DNA of 64,000 nucleotides from Arenibacter echinorum (GCF_003259375.1 NZ_QLLN01000003.1:62001-126000); one strand, 5' to 3'; shown: positions 16,450 to 26,543, counted from the first letter of the stretch. The notes: generated from the letters alone by a model not told the origin. Translations and numbers: made by a program.

Positions 16450-17634
16450 ATGAAACTAAAAAGCATTTTACTTTCCTTTTCTCCATTTATTTGTCTATTG
16501 ATCTCCGGATATGGAGTATTTTCTCAAGAGACCAATACCCCTGAACTATATTTGGAGCCTATCTTTCATGTGAATTACGGGGATGCAACTGCAGATAAAC
16601 CCCAGTCAAAATCATGGGCAAACCAATATGGGCAATGGTTGATAGTTGGGGATGCCGACGGTCCAAAATTATTAAAAAAAGAAACTACTGCCTGGGCGAG
16701 TCAATTTGAAGTAAATAAGGCATGGCATAATTTACCCAGTAGGGCGGACGTATATAACAAGGATGATGAGGCGCATATAGTCCTGGTTGGGGAATGTGCT
16801 TTGGATGTAGTACAAATAACGTATTCCCACCAAAACAAAAAATACGAACATCAATGGAAGGAATCCCTTCCTATTCCTCAGGATTGTCAATCCGTTGAAA
16901 CTGCTACCATTACCCGAGATTCAAAAAATCAATTTTGGGTAAGTGCAGATGTGGACCAAAGAATTATGGTTTGGCATTCCATAAATGGTAGGGATTGGTC
17001 GGATCCATTTACGCTGGCAGACAACATCAATGCAGACGATATTTCATTAATAGTTACTCTAAAAAATCAGGTATCCGCTATCTGGTCCAACCAAAACACT
17101 CAATCCATCATTGAGCGAATCCATATAGACGGGGAAGAGCCCAATAATTGGTCAGCACCCATAATTGTTCAACAGGGCGATAATAACGCAGACGATCACT
17201 TGAATGCCACTGTGTTTGAAAATGGGGAAATGGCCATGGTCACCAAGAACAGTGTGGACAAAATAGATCAACCTCAGTTTGTATTACGATTAAGGGACAA
17301 GGAGGGAAGATGGATCAACATTCCGTACGAGAACCTCACTGAGGAAAGGAGTCCTTCCCGTCCTATTATTAATCATGTTGAATCAGGAAAGATATTTGAA
17401 GTACATGCAGTAAAGAATAGAGGGAATAATCTATATTTTATTTCTGTCAATGAAATTATAAAAAAGAAAGATGGCTGGGAGTTTAGGGAAATCATCCAAT
17501 TAAAAACCAAAATAATTGGGAAAAACGGTGACGTTACCTCCAGTAAGGCTAGTTTTTTACCTAATGAGCCCAAACTTATATTCTTCTCTGATGATTTGGG
17601 AAATATTTATTCCTTTGACCTTAATAAGCTATAG
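16450..17634 (+). CDS. Exported protein of unknown function, propeller-like
   Basis: 394 residues with a signal peptide (MKLKSILLSFSPFICLLISG, cleavage near VFSQ). The mature part shows repeated short strands and Asp-box-like turns (VWHSINGRDWSDPFTLADN), suggesting a sialidase-type beta-propeller, but no catalytic residues could be assigned. Stands alone 281 bp downstream of the carbonic anhydrase gene. I do not recognise the family. Confidence 0.6.
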   Translation: MKLKSILLSFSPFICLLISGYGVFSQETNTPELYLEPIFHVNYGDATADKPQSKSWANQYGQWLIVGDADGPKLLKKETTAWASQFEVNKAWHNLPSRADVYNKDDEAHIVLVGECALDVVQITYSHQNKKYEHQWKESLPIPQDCQSVETATITRDSKNQFWVSADVDQRIMVWHSINGRDWSDPFTLADNINADDISLIVTLKNQVSAIWSNQNTQSIIERIHIDGEEPNNWSAPIIVQQGDNNADDHLNATVFENGEMAMVTKNSVDKIDQPQFVLRLRDKEGRWINIPYENLTEERSPSRPIINHVESGKIFEVHAVKNRGNNLYFISVNEIIKKKDGWEFREIIQLKTKIIGKNGDVTSSKASFLPNEPKLIFFSDDLGNIYSFDLNKL

Positions 17635-17875
17635 CAAGAATATATTAGGTGCATCAGTGTGAATTGAAGAATAACAACTTAACGTTCCCATCGTCAGTTT
17701 AGACCCTACATTTTGAAGCCTTTCATTGTAAAATATTGGACTTCGGGCGATTATGTTCTAGCAGGTAATTTCCATTCAAAAATACTTACCTACGATTACT
17801 GTTTCAATATGCTCCTAGTATGGAAATTGTGAATATCTATTTAGTGAATAGGGGGACAAGTTTTTCTTTAAGGAC

Positions 17876-17883
17876 TATTTTTG
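17876..17883 (+). promoter_or_regulatory. Predicted -7 promoter element of the DUF4494 gene
   Basis: TATTTTTG fits TAnnTTTG exactly and sits 22 bp before the ATG at 17905. It overlaps the alternative TTG codon at 17881, which argues that translation starts at 17905. No convincing -33 TTG was seen. Confidence 0.4.
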
Positions 17884-17904
17884 GCTTCCTTAAAAAAAAT
17901 AGAT

Positions 17905-18486
17905 ATGAGTCAGACTTGGTACGAGTGCAAAGTAAAATACAGAAAAACACATGAAACGGGAGAGCAAAAAGTAACTACGGAAACCTATTTATTGGATGCT
18001 ATATCCTATACCGAAGCGGAAAGTAGAATAAATGAGGAGATGGCCGCCTATACTAGTGAAGAATTTTTGATTACTAATATAAAGGTTGCGAATTTTTCTG
18101 AGGTGCATCCTTTCGAAAATTCAGATCGTTGGTTTAAGTCGAAAGTTGCTTTAATTGCCTTTGATGAAAATAGCGGTAAGGAAAGAAAAACCAATATTTA
18201 TTTGTTGGTTCAGGCCAATGATGTGAAGGAAGCCTATGATAATACCATACTGGCTATGAAAGGTACTATGGGCGACTACACTATTCCTGTAATTTCAGAA
18301 TCTCCGATCATGGACGTATTTCCCTATTTCTCTGGAGATGAAGGGGATTTGGACCAATTGGAAAAGTTCAATGCCCTAAAGGCTTCAAGTTCGGAGCCCA
18401 ATGCACATAATGAAGACTTAGAAGCATTGGATACTTTTGAAAATGAAGAAGCCCTGACAGTTGGAGCTTTAGATGGCGAAGAGTAG
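17905..18486 (+). CDS. DUF4494 domain protein
   Basis: 193 residues from ATG at 17905 (MSQTWYECKVKYRKTHETGE); the upstream TTG frame at 17881 is rejected because a promoter element covers it. DUF4494 occupies about 1-150 and is recognised by TYLLDAISYTEAESRINEEM and RWFKSKVALIAFDE. The C-terminal 45 residues are acidic and poorly ordered. Highly conserved in Bacteroidetes, cytoplasmic, function unknown. Followed by a strong terminator. Confidence 0.85.
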   Translation: MSQTWYECKVKYRKTHETGEQKVTTETYLLDAISYTEAESRINEEMAAYTSEEFLITNIKVANFSEVHPFENSDRWFKSKVALIAFDENSGKERKTNIYLLVQANDVKEAYDNTILAMKGTMGDYTIPVISESPIMDVFPYFSGDEGDLDQLEKFNALKASSSEPNAHNEDLEALDTFENEEALTVGALDGEE

Positions 18487-18517
18487 TAGACCAAATTATT
18501 TAGGGTAAATATAATAA

Positions 18518-18541
18518 AGAGGGCTTTTAAGCCCTCTTTTT
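18518..18541 (+). terminator. Intrinsic terminator of the DUF4494 gene
   Basis: Stem AGAGGGC/GCCCTCT (18518-18524 with 18531-18537), loop TTTTAA, then T-run to 18541. It begins about 30 bp after the stop codon. Confidence 0.85.
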
Positions 18542-18589
18542 GTTTCTGGGACCCGTATTTAAAAAGCCAAGGCATATTGAAATTTTATT

Positions 18590-18628
18590 AAAGAACAAAC
18601 CCTGCTACAATGGCGGGGTTTGTTCTTT
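18590..18628. terminator. Long stem-loop, probable terminator of the peroxiredoxin gene
   Basis: AAAGAACAAACCCTGC (18590-18605) pairs with GCGGGGTTTGTTCTTT (18613-18628): 16 bp with a single G-U pair and a 7-base loop. On the minus strand it follows the peroxiredoxin stop by about 43 bp and is trailed by TTTAATAAAATTT. Its stem is longer than a typical terminator. Confidence 0.6.
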
Positions 18629-18670
18629 AAGATCCGTTTCCTTAAAGAGGACCACTGTTGGGCTTAATTT

Positions 18671-19411
18671 TTAGGTTGTTAGGGCTTCGTGTTTTTTCCT
18701 TTTGTTCAACACTCTATCCAGTACGGTATCCTTATCCAACTTTTTGGTACAGAAGAACCAATCCTTGCAATCTATTTCACTGTCTTCCATTCTGTCTTTT
18801 GCCGTTCCACAGGAACCGGCGGGTCCTACTATTACGTCATCACCCGGACGCCAATCGGCAGGAGTGGCAACCCCAAATTCGTCAGCAGCCTGCAATGCAA
18901 TGATTACTCTGTATAATTCATCAAAGTTTCTTCCCAAACTTAAAGGATAATAAATGATAGTCCTTATTATCCCCTTTGGATCAATAAAGAAAACAGCCCT
19001 AACCGCTTTTGTTGAATCCTCATTGGGTTGAATCATTCCATACTTTTTGGCAACCTCCATGGTAATGTCTTCAATTAAAGGAAAATTTACTTCCACATTT
19101 TTCATTCCTTTGTACTCTATTTTTTCCTTTATGGTACGTAACCATGCAATATGGCTGTACAAGCCATCTATTGAAAGACCAACAAGCTTACAATTTGCTT
19201 CTGCAAACTTATCTTCCATAGTGGCAAAGGTCATAAACTCCGAGGTACAAACAGGAGTAAAGTCGGCCGGATGACTAAATAAGATTACCCAATCACCTTT
19301 GTAATCACTTGGAAAATTTATATTACCTTGGGTAGTAACAGCTTTAAATTCTGGGGCAGCATCACCTATTCGTGGCATACTGATTTGTTCTTGTACTTGA
19401 CCTTGTTCCAT
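18671..19411 (-). CDS. Peroxiredoxin of the Prx6/1-Cys-like subfamily
   Basis: 246 residues. AhpC/TSA fold with the peroxidatic motif HPADFTPVCTSEFMTF (Cys near residue 55) and RTIIYYPLSLGRNFDELYRV, typical of the long Prx6-type proteins. Three further Cys occur in the C-terminal arm (GSCGTAKDRMEDSEIDCKDW and WFFCTKKLD), so a resolving cysteine may exist as in archaeal homologues. Reduces H2O2 and organic peroxides in the cytoplasm. Start ATG at 19411; Met12 is an alternative. Confidence 0.9.
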   Translation of the reverse strand: MEQGQVQEQISMPRIGDAAPEFKAVTTQGNINFPSDYKGDWVILFSHPADFTPVCTSEFMTFATMEDKFAEANCKLVGLSIDGLYSHIAWLRTIKEKIEYKGMKNVEVNFPLIEDITMEVAKKYGMIQPNEDSTKAVRAVFFIDPKGIIRTIIYYPLSLGRNFDELYRVIIALQAADEFGVATPADWRPGDDVIVGPAGSCGTAKDRMEDSEIDCKDWFFCTKKLDKDTVLDRVLNKRKKHEALTT

Positions 19412-19569
19412 TGTTCTATATTTAAATATTTATGGAACTAAGGTATTCGAATTAGCTGTGTTGTACAGTGACCAATGTTACACTCCTCCAAAATGTTTCA
19501 GATAGTGGTATAAATCCGTTCTGTATGATATGCGGAACATCATAGCTTCTTTATAAAATCCAAATTGTT

Positions 19570-20331
19570 CTATAATAGAATCCCTCCCGAAGCTTCAATG
19601 CGCTGACCATTGATCCAGCGAGCGTCCCCGGTACACAAAAATGCCACCACACCACCAATATCTTCGGGTTCTCCCACTCTTCCCAAGGCAGTGGCAGCAG
19701 TGACCGCCTTTCTTTTTTGCTCGTTGGTCTTGTTTTCCCCGCCACCAAAATCAGTTCCTACGGCACCAGGGGCCACAACATTGGCAGTAATTTTTCTATG
19801 TGCCAATTCCTTGGCCAAGTACCTGGTAAATACTTCTACAGCAGCTTTTGTTGGGGCATAGGCCGATGAATTTGGAAAAGTAAATCTGGTTAGACCGGAA
19901 GAAATGTTAATAATTCTACTACCGTCATTTAAATAGGGCAGGGCCTTTTGGGTTAGGAAATAGACTCCCTTGAAATGAACATTGACCATTTCATCAAACT
20001 GTTCTTCCGTGGTTTCGATAAAAGGTTGATAAATTCCGGTACCGGCATTGTTTATCAAAAAATCGAATTTTTCCTTAGCTGTTTCTGTTTTTAAATAGGT
20101 GGAAAGCTGATTGAAGAATTGATCAAAGGAATTAATCTTAGCGGTATCCAATTGTAGCGCATACGCCAATCTGCCCAGGTTCCTTATCTCGGCCACAACT
20201 TTATCTGCCGCCGATTTGTTGGAGTGGTAGGTAATAATGACATCAATTCCTTTTTTGGCGATATTAATGGCCATATCCTTACCTAGGCCTCGGCTTCCTC
20301 CTGTTACTACTGCAATTTTGTTTTCAGGCAT
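19570..20331 (-). CDS. Short-chain dehydrogenase/reductase
   Basis: 253 residues with the classical SDR marks: TGGSRGLGKDMAINIA cofactor loop, NNAGTG near residue 90, catalytic Ser in INISSG, and Tyr/Lys in SSAYAPTKAAVEVFTRYLAK. Ends GNGQRIEASGG-like, as WINGQRIEASGGILL. NAD(P)H-dependent carbonyl reduction, substrate unknown. Monocistronic between peroxiredoxin and a small membrane protein. Confidence 0.88.
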   Translation of the reverse strand: MPENKIAVVTGGSRGLGKDMAINIAKKGIDVIITYHSNKSAADKVVAEIRNLGRLAYALQLDTAKINSFDQFFNQLSTYLKTETAKEKFDFLINNAGTGIYQPFIETTEEQFDEMVNVHFKGVYFLTQKALPYLNDGSRIINISSGLTRFTFPNSSAYAPTKAAVEVFTRYLAKELAHRKITANVVAPGAVGTDFGGGENKTNEQKRKAVTAATALGRVGEPEDIGGVVAFLCTGDARWINGQRIEASGGILL

Positions 20332-20491
20332 TATAATGGATTTTTGTTTTTGTAAAATTCGGGAATATTAAAGAAAAGGACCAAGTAGACTTCAATTTTA
20401 TTGTATTCAATATAATTTCCCGTTTCAGTTTTGAAAAAAATATAAGCCTACGATTTTGTATGACTAATGTAGCACAGGGGAGAATTGACTC

Positions 20492-20896
20492 TTACCTATT
20501 GATCTGTTTTGAGTTTTCTTTTTTTACAATAATAAAGCAAAGAATAGAGCAAACTAGGGTCAAAAAACTTCCCAAAAATAGTTCTATCAAGTTTTTGGCA
20601 AAAAGATTACCTATGGTATTCAAGGCAAAAAAGACCACAAATATCCATATGAGTATATCAATGACCTTATTTCTTTTTCCGCTCTCCAAAAGTTTGTATT
20701 TAATGGACAGTATCAAAATCATGAAGAGATTGATCAGGATGGAAAAAGCTTCAAAGGCTTTCATTTCCTCAACAGAATTTAATTTACCTGCCCAGACTTT
20801 ATCATAGGGTATTTGCTCTGTGAAAATTAATAAGTGGAATATCAAAAGTGTTCCAAGCAATAGGAACATAATTTTCAAGGCAATTCTTTTATTCAT
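20492..20896 (-). CDS. Small four-helix membrane protein of unknown function
   Basis: 134 residues with about four hydrophobic helices (for example MFLLLGTLLIFHLLIF, FSILINLFMILILSI, VIDILIWIFVVFFALNTIG and FLGSFLTLVCSILCFIIV) and a basic C-terminal tail. No family recognised. Isolated between the SDR and the Gfo/Idh gene. Confidence 0.65.
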   Translation of the reverse strand: MNKRIALKIMFLLLGTLLIFHLLIFTEQIPYDKVWAGKLNSVEEMKAFEAFSILINLFMILILSIKYKLLESGKRNKVIDILIWIFVVFFALNTIGNLFAKNLIELFLGSFLTLVCSILCFIIVKKENSKQINR

Positions 20897-21064
20897 TTTA
20901 GCACAAATTTTAAATGCTTAAAACTATTAATATTTAGTTTTAAGAATACAGAAATCATAGTTAAATGGGGTTAAACAGGGCTTATTATTAGGCGTTTTAT
21001 TTATTTTGGGCAACATGGGTTCGATTGATTTTTATCAATGATAGTTGTTTAGGGTATATAGGGA

Positions 21065-22354
21065 TTAGGTCACCAATCGCCAGGGTTTCCGAGGTTTTCT
21101 GGACAAAAGGCCATTGGCCTCAGAATCTCCGATAAATTTCTCCTTTTCCGAATCCCAATTGAGTTTCCTTCCCAATCTGTATGAAATCAATCCCAAATGC
21201 ATGGGCAGAGTCATGCTGCGGGCATAGGCAAGATTTGATTCAGGTTGGGTTCTCGACTTTACGGCATCCACAAAGTTTTGTTGGTGCCCCGGAGAGCGGA
21301 TAATGCTTTGTGGTATTTCCGGAATATCGGTCATAGTTTCACCATTGATGGTGATTTCACGGGAATTGTAATCACAGATTAAACTCCCCTTGTCTCCTTC
21401 AAAATAGGCGCCTATTCCTCGCTCTGCGGCACCAGGAACATTTGGAGGTTCACTGGTCCAATAGAGATTTAATCCGTCGAACTCATAATCGATTTCGATC
21501 CATTTTGGAGTGTCGGCGATGCCTTCGACCTTCTCCCCTCGGGCAACAATACTTTTTAGACCCTTGGGTTCCAAGGCCCAAAAGGCAACATCGGCAATAT
21601 GGCACCAGAAATCGGCAAAGAAGCCTCCTGAATAATCCAAGAAATAACGATATGTAAAGTGGCATTTCTCCGGCATATAATCTACATAGGGTGCAGGTCC
21701 CAGCCACATATCCCAATTAAGACCTTTGGGAACCGCCACACTTTTAGGATTGCCCAAATTTGGTGGTGCACCTGTTTTCCATAAACGAACCGTGTGTACA
21801 TTACCAATGGCGCCCGACTTTATAATTTCTACCACACGATGGTAATTATCGGTAGCATGTATCTGCGTTCCCATTTGAAAAATACGGTCGTGTTTTTTCA
21901 AATTTTTGAGCATCATTTGCCCTTCTTTAACATCATAGGACAGCGGTTTTTCACCGTACACATCCTTTCCTGCCTGAAAAGCCAAAGTTGCGATCTGTGC
22001 ATGCCAATGGTCCGGGGTAGCACAGGTGATGGCATCAATGTCATTACGGTCCAGAATATTTCGGAAATCTCCATAGCCTTTCACCTTTTTTCCGGGCTGA
22101 AGGGTTTGCATTGTTTTTAGGCTACTTGCAAGGTGCATTTCGTCTACATCGCAAAGTGCTACCACATCAACTTCCGGCAAAGCGCTGAACCATTTCATAT
22201 GGCTGTTGCCCATACCGCCTACGCCAATGTGGGCCACTCGTAGGCGATCGCTGGGAGCAAACTGGCCATAGGCCGAAGGTAAAAGCGTTAGGCCCAGTAG
22301 TCCTAAACTACTTTGCTTTATAAATTCTCTACGTTGTTGGTCTTTAGTCTTCAT
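21065..22354 (-). CDS. Gfo/Idh/MocA-family oxidoreductase, Tat-type export signal
   Basis: 429 residues. An N-terminal twin-arginine signal (QQRREFIKQSSLGLLGLTLL) precedes a Rossmann NAD(P) domain (RVAHIGVGGMGNSHMKWF, DVVALCDVD, EKPLSYDVKEGQMML) and the alpha/beta C-terminal domain with HCHFTYRYF-type substrate segment CHFTYRYFLDYSGGFFADF. Tat-exported members of this family act on sugars or glycosides in the periplasm with bound cofactor. It is 68 bp downstream of the esterase gene, so the two may form one transcript. Confidence 0.88.
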   Translation of the reverse strand: MKTKDQQRREFIKQSSLGLLGLTLLPSAYGQFAPSDRLRVAHIGVGGMGNSHMKWFSALPEVDVVALCDVDEMHLASSLKTMQTLQPGKKVKGYGDFRNILDRNDIDAITCATPDHWHAQIATLAFQAGKDVYGEKPLSYDVKEGQMMLKNLKKHDRIFQMGTQIHATDNYHRVVEIIKSGAIGNVHTVRLWKTGAPPNLGNPKSVAVPKGLNWDMWLGPAPYVDYMPEKCHFTYRYFLDYSGGFFADFWCHIADVAFWALEPKGLKSIVARGEKVEGIADTPKWIEIDYEFDGLNLYWTSEPPNVPGAAERGIGAYFEGDKGSLICDYNSREITINGETMTDIPEIPQSIIRSPGHQQNFVDAVKSRTQPESNLAYARSMTLPMHLGLISYRLGRKLNWDSEKEKFIGDSEANGLLSRKPRKPWRLVT

Positions 22355-22421
22355 GAACGTTTAGTTTGGTTTAATAAATAGAGGTACAACCACTACCAAA
22401 AAAAATAGAGTTGGATCTTTT

Positions 22422-23714
22422 TTATTTCTTTAGCTTGGTAAATAGCCATTCTTTTTTTAATTCCTGCTGTTCAGGGTAGGTCCAATGTTGCGTTTTTTGG
22501 AAAAGATGTAACTCCTTCGGAGCTGTCAATACATTATAGGCCGAATAGGTAGAGGCAGGGGGACATACATTGTCATTATAGCCCCAACTGTACCATCCAG
22601 GTACTTTTACGAAACGTGCAAAATTCACTACATCGTAATATTTTGAAACTTCTATTTTCTCGGGTTTGTTGGTGAATTCCTCAACGAAAATTTGAGGCCA
22701 ACCTCCGGCACGCCCATGTAAAAAACCGGTCATATCGGAGAGTGCAGGGTAGAAGGCTGCCAAATAATCAATTCTATCATCCAAACCGGCCGTCACAATG
22801 GAAAGCGCACCGCCCTGGCTACCACCGGTAACCGCAATATCTTCGCCATTAAAACCATCCACACTTTCTATGAAATCTACCGCTCTAACACAGCCGAGAT
22901 ATACACGGCGGTAATAGGCATTGTCCCTATCATCCAAATTAAAGGTCTGGTAACCGTTCAGGGCTCCTCTACTAAGATCATCATAAACACTTTGATCCAG
23001 GTTTACCGGAATGCCGTGAATACCAATGGTAAAAGAAATGAAACCTTCCGCAGCCTCGTCAATTTCCCCATAATAAGGCCGTATTCCTGCCCCCGGCACG
23101 TGTAGGATGGCAGGGTATTTCCCCGCTTTTTTGGGTTTGGTAAGAATGCCATAGATTTTTCCTTTTATATTGTCCAATTGCACATGGTAAACATCTACCT
23201 TGTCGGTACAGCGTTCGGGCATCAAAGTCAGTACCGCGTTCATGGGTACTTGGTTTAATTCTTCCTTGCCTTTTTCCCAAAACGACTCAAAATCCTTCGG
23301 TAAAGTGGTCGTGGGCTGTATTTTGTCTGGTGCAAAACCTACCGTGGTATAGGATGAATATTCCTTTCCATCTACTTCAACGGTTGCAGTGCAACGGAGA
23401 AATCCTGGTTCGGTGAATTTTTTGGATTTTATTTTGGTAGAATTATTTTTGAGGATACGTGTGCCTTCATCCCAAATTTTTAAGGTTCTATATCCTGGAT
23501 CCGGTTCCATAATATATTCAATTTCGATGCCGTCTAGGAGTACATTGTTTCTATAAACCGAAATTGAAAATTCGGCCTGTTCACCAAGAGAGTAGGTCCA
23601 GTCGGCATGGTCAGGACTTACGATTACCTCTACCAGTTCTTGGCGGGGCTGTGCGCTTAAATTAAGGACAAAAAGAAGGAAGCATGTAAGAGAGGCAAAA
23701 ATTTTCGTTTTCAT
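22422..23714 (-). CDS. Acetylxylan-esterase-like (AXE1) secreted hydrolase
   Basis: Start set at ATG 23714 because the frame before it is not a signal sequence, while MKTKIFASLTCFLLFVLNLS is. 430 residues. The N-terminal 110 residues form an Ig-like beta domain; the AXE1 alpha/beta-hydrolase fold follows, with nucleophile Ser in VTGGSQGGALS, acidic region near SWGYNDNVCPP and His in KTQHWTYPE. Removes acetyl groups from xylan or related glycans. Lies between the Gfo/Idh and GH63-like genes. Confidence 0.85.
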   Translation of the reverse strand: MKTKIFASLTCFLLFVLNLSAQPRQELVEVIVSPDHADWTYSLGEQAEFSISVYRNNVLLDGIEIEYIMEPDPGYRTLKIWDEGTRILKNNSTKIKSKKFTEPGFLRCTATVEVDGKEYSSYTTVGFAPDKIQPTTTLPKDFESFWEKGKEELNQVPMNAVLTLMPERCTDKVDVYHVQLDNIKGKIYGILTKPKKAGKYPAILHVPGAGIRPYYGEIDEAAEGFISFTIGIHGIPVNLDQSVYDDLSRGALNGYQTFNLDDRDNAYYRRVYLGCVRAVDFIESVDGFNGEDIAVTGGSQGGALSIVTAGLDDRIDYLAAFYPALSDMTGFLHGRAGGWPQIFVEEFTNKPEKIEVSKYYDVVNFARFVKVPGWYSWGYNDNVCPPASTYSAYNVLTAPKELHLFQKTQHWTYPEQQELKKEWLFTKLKK

Positions 23715-23853
23715 TTTTTTTGGTTGGTTTGTGTTCAATAATGAGCTATACCGGGGGAGTATGCATATTACAATGTGATAGAAATTGGTAATTATTCCTT
23801 GCCACTTTAGAAAGATAATAAATATGGTTGGAATTTCAGGTTCAAAATGCAAG

Positions 23854-23874
23854 AGACCCCACAATGTGAGGTCT
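23854..23874 (-). terminator. Hairpin after the GH63-like gene, possible terminator
   Basis: AGACCCCAC (23854-23862) pairs with GTGAGGTCT (23866-23874) with one mismatch and a 3-base loop. It lies 33 bp after the minus-strand stop at 23907. The U-tract after the stem is weak on that strand, so termination is uncertain. Confidence 0.4.
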
Positions 23875-23906
23875 AGATTTTTATAAATGTTTGAAAAATG
23901 TAAGAC

Positions 23907-26543
23907 TTAGGACTCTGATTCGTCCATTTCCATAATCAAATTTGCAATAAGCGCCGTCCATCCCGTTTGATGTGAAGCCCCAAGACCCTTACCATTATCA
24001 CCGTCGAAAAATTCATAAAAGAGATGTTGCTTCTTGAAGTGTTCATCTTTAGAGAAAAGTTTATTCCGGTCCTCCGCATGATATTGGAATTTGCCTTCGG
24101 AATTGGGCTCGAACAATTTCACCAACCTTTTGGTAAGCTCGTTGGCAATTTCATTTAGATTGAGTTTCTTTCCAGAACCAGTTGGGAATTCATACTGATA
24201 GGTAGGTCCATAGAAAGTATAATACTTTCGCAAAGACTGAATAATCATATAATTCAATGGCATCCAAATAGGGCCCCGCCAATTGGAGTTTCCCCCGAAC
24301 ATATTGGACTTACTTTCACCAGGTTCGTAGTGAATAGTATAATGACCGTTATGTGCAAATACAAAAGGATGGTCCTTGTGATATTTTGAAAGGGAACGAA
24401 TCCCAAAATCGGATAGAAACTCATCTTCATCCAAGAGCCGTATTAGGAGTTTTTCCAGTCTATAGGCCCTCATGATTGAAAACAGATAGTTGCCATCTTT
24501 GTTGGCCTCTTCTATATTGGAGATCAGGGAGGCCAGATCTGGTCTGGTCCTAACAATTTCGGCCGCCCTAATTTTAAATTCCTTCAACTGCTCAAAGAGG
24601 TCCTTGTGAATGACCTCAACGGCAAATAAGGGAATTATACCCACCAAAGATCTAACCTTTAGTCGATTTGTGGTGCCATTGGAGAGTTCAACAACGTCGT
24701 AATAAAAATCGTCCTCATCATCCCAGAGCGAGATATCCTTTGTTCCGATATGGTGCATGGCCCAGGCAATATTTAAGAAGTGCCTGAAGAATTTGGCAGC
24801 CGACTCTTCATAAACCTTATTGGTCTTGGCCAATTCCAGTGACATACGCAGCATATTTACGGTAAACATGGCCATCCAACTCGTGGCATCGGCCTGCTGC
24901 ATTCTGCTAACGCCTTCAGGCATATGATTACGATCGAACACCCCAATGTTGTCCAGACCTAAAAATCCACCTTCAAAAAGGTCCGTACCGTGTTTATCTT
25001 TTTGGTTTACCCACCAAGTAAAATTGATGAGTAATTTTTGGAACGCATGTTCCAAAAACTTGGTGTCCCCTTTACCTGTGCGTAATTTATCTTTCTCGTA
25101 AACGTTCCAAACCGCCCAAGAATGTACAGGTGGGTTAACGTCACTAAAATTCCATTCGTAGGCAGGTATTTGCCCGTTGGGATGCATATAGCTCTCCCGT
25201 AATACCAATAGCAATTGTTCTTTGGCAAAATAGGGATCTATTTCCACAAAGGAAACCATATGAAAGGCAAGGTCCCAGGCTGCATACCATGGGTATTCCC
25301 ATTTGTCCGGCATGGATATCACATGCCTATTGGTAAGGTGTTGCCAACTAAAATTTCGAGCTGCCGCACGGAAGGGCTTTGGTTCCCCTGGCCCCCCAAA
25401 AAGCCATTTAAAAACATCATAGTAATAGAATTGCTTGGTCCACAACAAACCTGAGAAGGCACTTTTTGCTATGGATTGGTGGGCTTCTGGTAGATCAGTC
25501 TTTAGGATATTGCCATAAAAATCCTCACTTTCTTTTATCCTTTGATCGAATACCGCGTCAAAATCGGACCAGGGATTCTCTAATTTCTTCTTGCTAAGAC
25601 GTATCCTAATGCTCTTTTCTTCCCCTGCCTTTAACTTAAATTTATACCAGACGGCCGACTTGGATCCATTTTTTGCCGGATTTACAGTGGGCTTACCATT
25701 AACTACATGGTCATTGATACCATCCTTAACATAGTCTACCTCATTGGCAACATTATAAATACGTTTGTTGTTGGTCTCATTTTCACAGAATAACTGCTCG
25801 CCATTTTCATGGTAAAAATAATGTCTACCGTTTCTTATACTTCTGGATTGTATACAATTATCGCCTATGGATTTCATGCTAGGGCGGCTAAACCGCTTAT
25901 TGTGCTTCCAAAAATTTCTAAACCAGAGGTGTGGCAGCACATGTATATTGGCCTTTTTGCTGCCTCTGTTGACCACCGTGATTTTCATTAGAATATCTTC
26001 CACATCGGCTTTGGCGTATTCAATATAACAATCGAAATAGGCATTGTTGTTAAAAGATTTGGAATCCAACAACTCATATTCCATATCTTCCCGGCTACGA
26101 ATATTGTTATTGACCAACTCCAGATATGGAAATTTTTTCTGTGGATACTTATATAGGTATTTGCAGTAGGAGTGGGTTGGTGTGGACACCTGATGAAAAT
26201 AGAGTTCCTTAACATCTTCTCCGTGATTTCCCTGGTTATTGGTAAGGCCGAACAAGCGTTCCTTTAAAATTTTATCCTTCCCATTCCAAAAGGCCGGTGC
26301 CAAGCACATTATTTCCCTTGAATCGCAAAAACCGCCTATGCCTTCTTCTCCCCATCTATAGGCATTGCTACGCGCTTTTTCATGATCTACAAAATCCCAT
26401 GCATGTCCATGCTCACTATAATCTTCCCGAACGGTACCCCATTGTCTTTCCGCCAAATACGGACCCCATTTCTTCCAATTTTTGTAAGTTTCGGGAACTG
26501 CCAGTCGTTCTTCCTCAGCAATTTTCGGGGTAAAATGTGCCAT
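23907..26543 (-). CDS. GH63/MGH1-like glycoside hydrolase
   Basis: 878 residues without signal peptide, so cytoplasmic. An (alpha/alpha)6 barrel of the glucosidase GH63 and mannosylglycerate hydrolase (MGH1-like) type is recognised by LAERQWGTVREDYSEHGHAW near the N-terminus, WEYPWYAAWDLAFHMVSFVE in the middle and NWRGPIWMPLNYMIIQSLRK near residue 760. Such enzymes cleave alpha-linked glucosyl or mannosyl groups, including compatible solutes. The acidic catalytic pair could not be fixed by eye. Head of the minus-strand carbohydrate block. Confidence 0.85.
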   Translation of the reverse strand: MAHFTPKIAEEERLAVPETYKNWKKWGPYLAERQWGTVREDYSEHGHAWDFVDHEKARSNAYRWGEEGIGGFCDSREIMCLAPAFWNGKDKILKERLFGLTNNQGNHGEDVKELYFHQVSTPTHSYCKYLYKYPQKKFPYLELVNNNIRSREDMEYELLDSKSFNNNAYFDCYIEYAKADVEDILMKITVVNRGSKKANIHVLPHLWFRNFWKHNKRFSRPSMKSIGDNCIQSRSIRNGRHYFYHENGEQLFCENETNNKRIYNVANEVDYVKDGINDHVVNGKPTVNPAKNGSKSAVWYKFKLKAGEEKSIRIRLSKKKLENPWSDFDAVFDQRIKESEDFYGNILKTDLPEAHQSIAKSAFSGLLWTKQFYYYDVFKWLFGGPGEPKPFRAAARNFSWQHLTNRHVISMPDKWEYPWYAAWDLAFHMVSFVEIDPYFAKEQLLLVLRESYMHPNGQIPAYEWNFSDVNPPVHSWAVWNVYEKDKLRTGKGDTKFLEHAFQKLLINFTWWVNQKDKHGTDLFEGGFLGLDNIGVFDRNHMPEGVSRMQQADATSWMAMFTVNMLRMSLELAKTNKVYEESAAKFFRHFLNIAWAMHHIGTKDISLWDDEDDFYYDVVELSNGTTNRLKVRSLVGIIPLFAVEVIHKDLFEQLKEFKIRAAEIVRTRPDLASLISNIEEANKDGNYLFSIMRAYRLEKLLIRLLDEDEFLSDFGIRSLSKYHKDHPFVFAHNGHYTIHYEPGESKSNMFGGNSNWRGPIWMPLNYMIIQSLRKYYTFYGPTYQYEFPTGSGKKLNLNEIANELTKRLVKLFEPNSEGKFQYHAEDRNKLFSKDEHFKKQHLFYEFFDGDNGKGLGASHQTGWTALIANLIMEMDESES

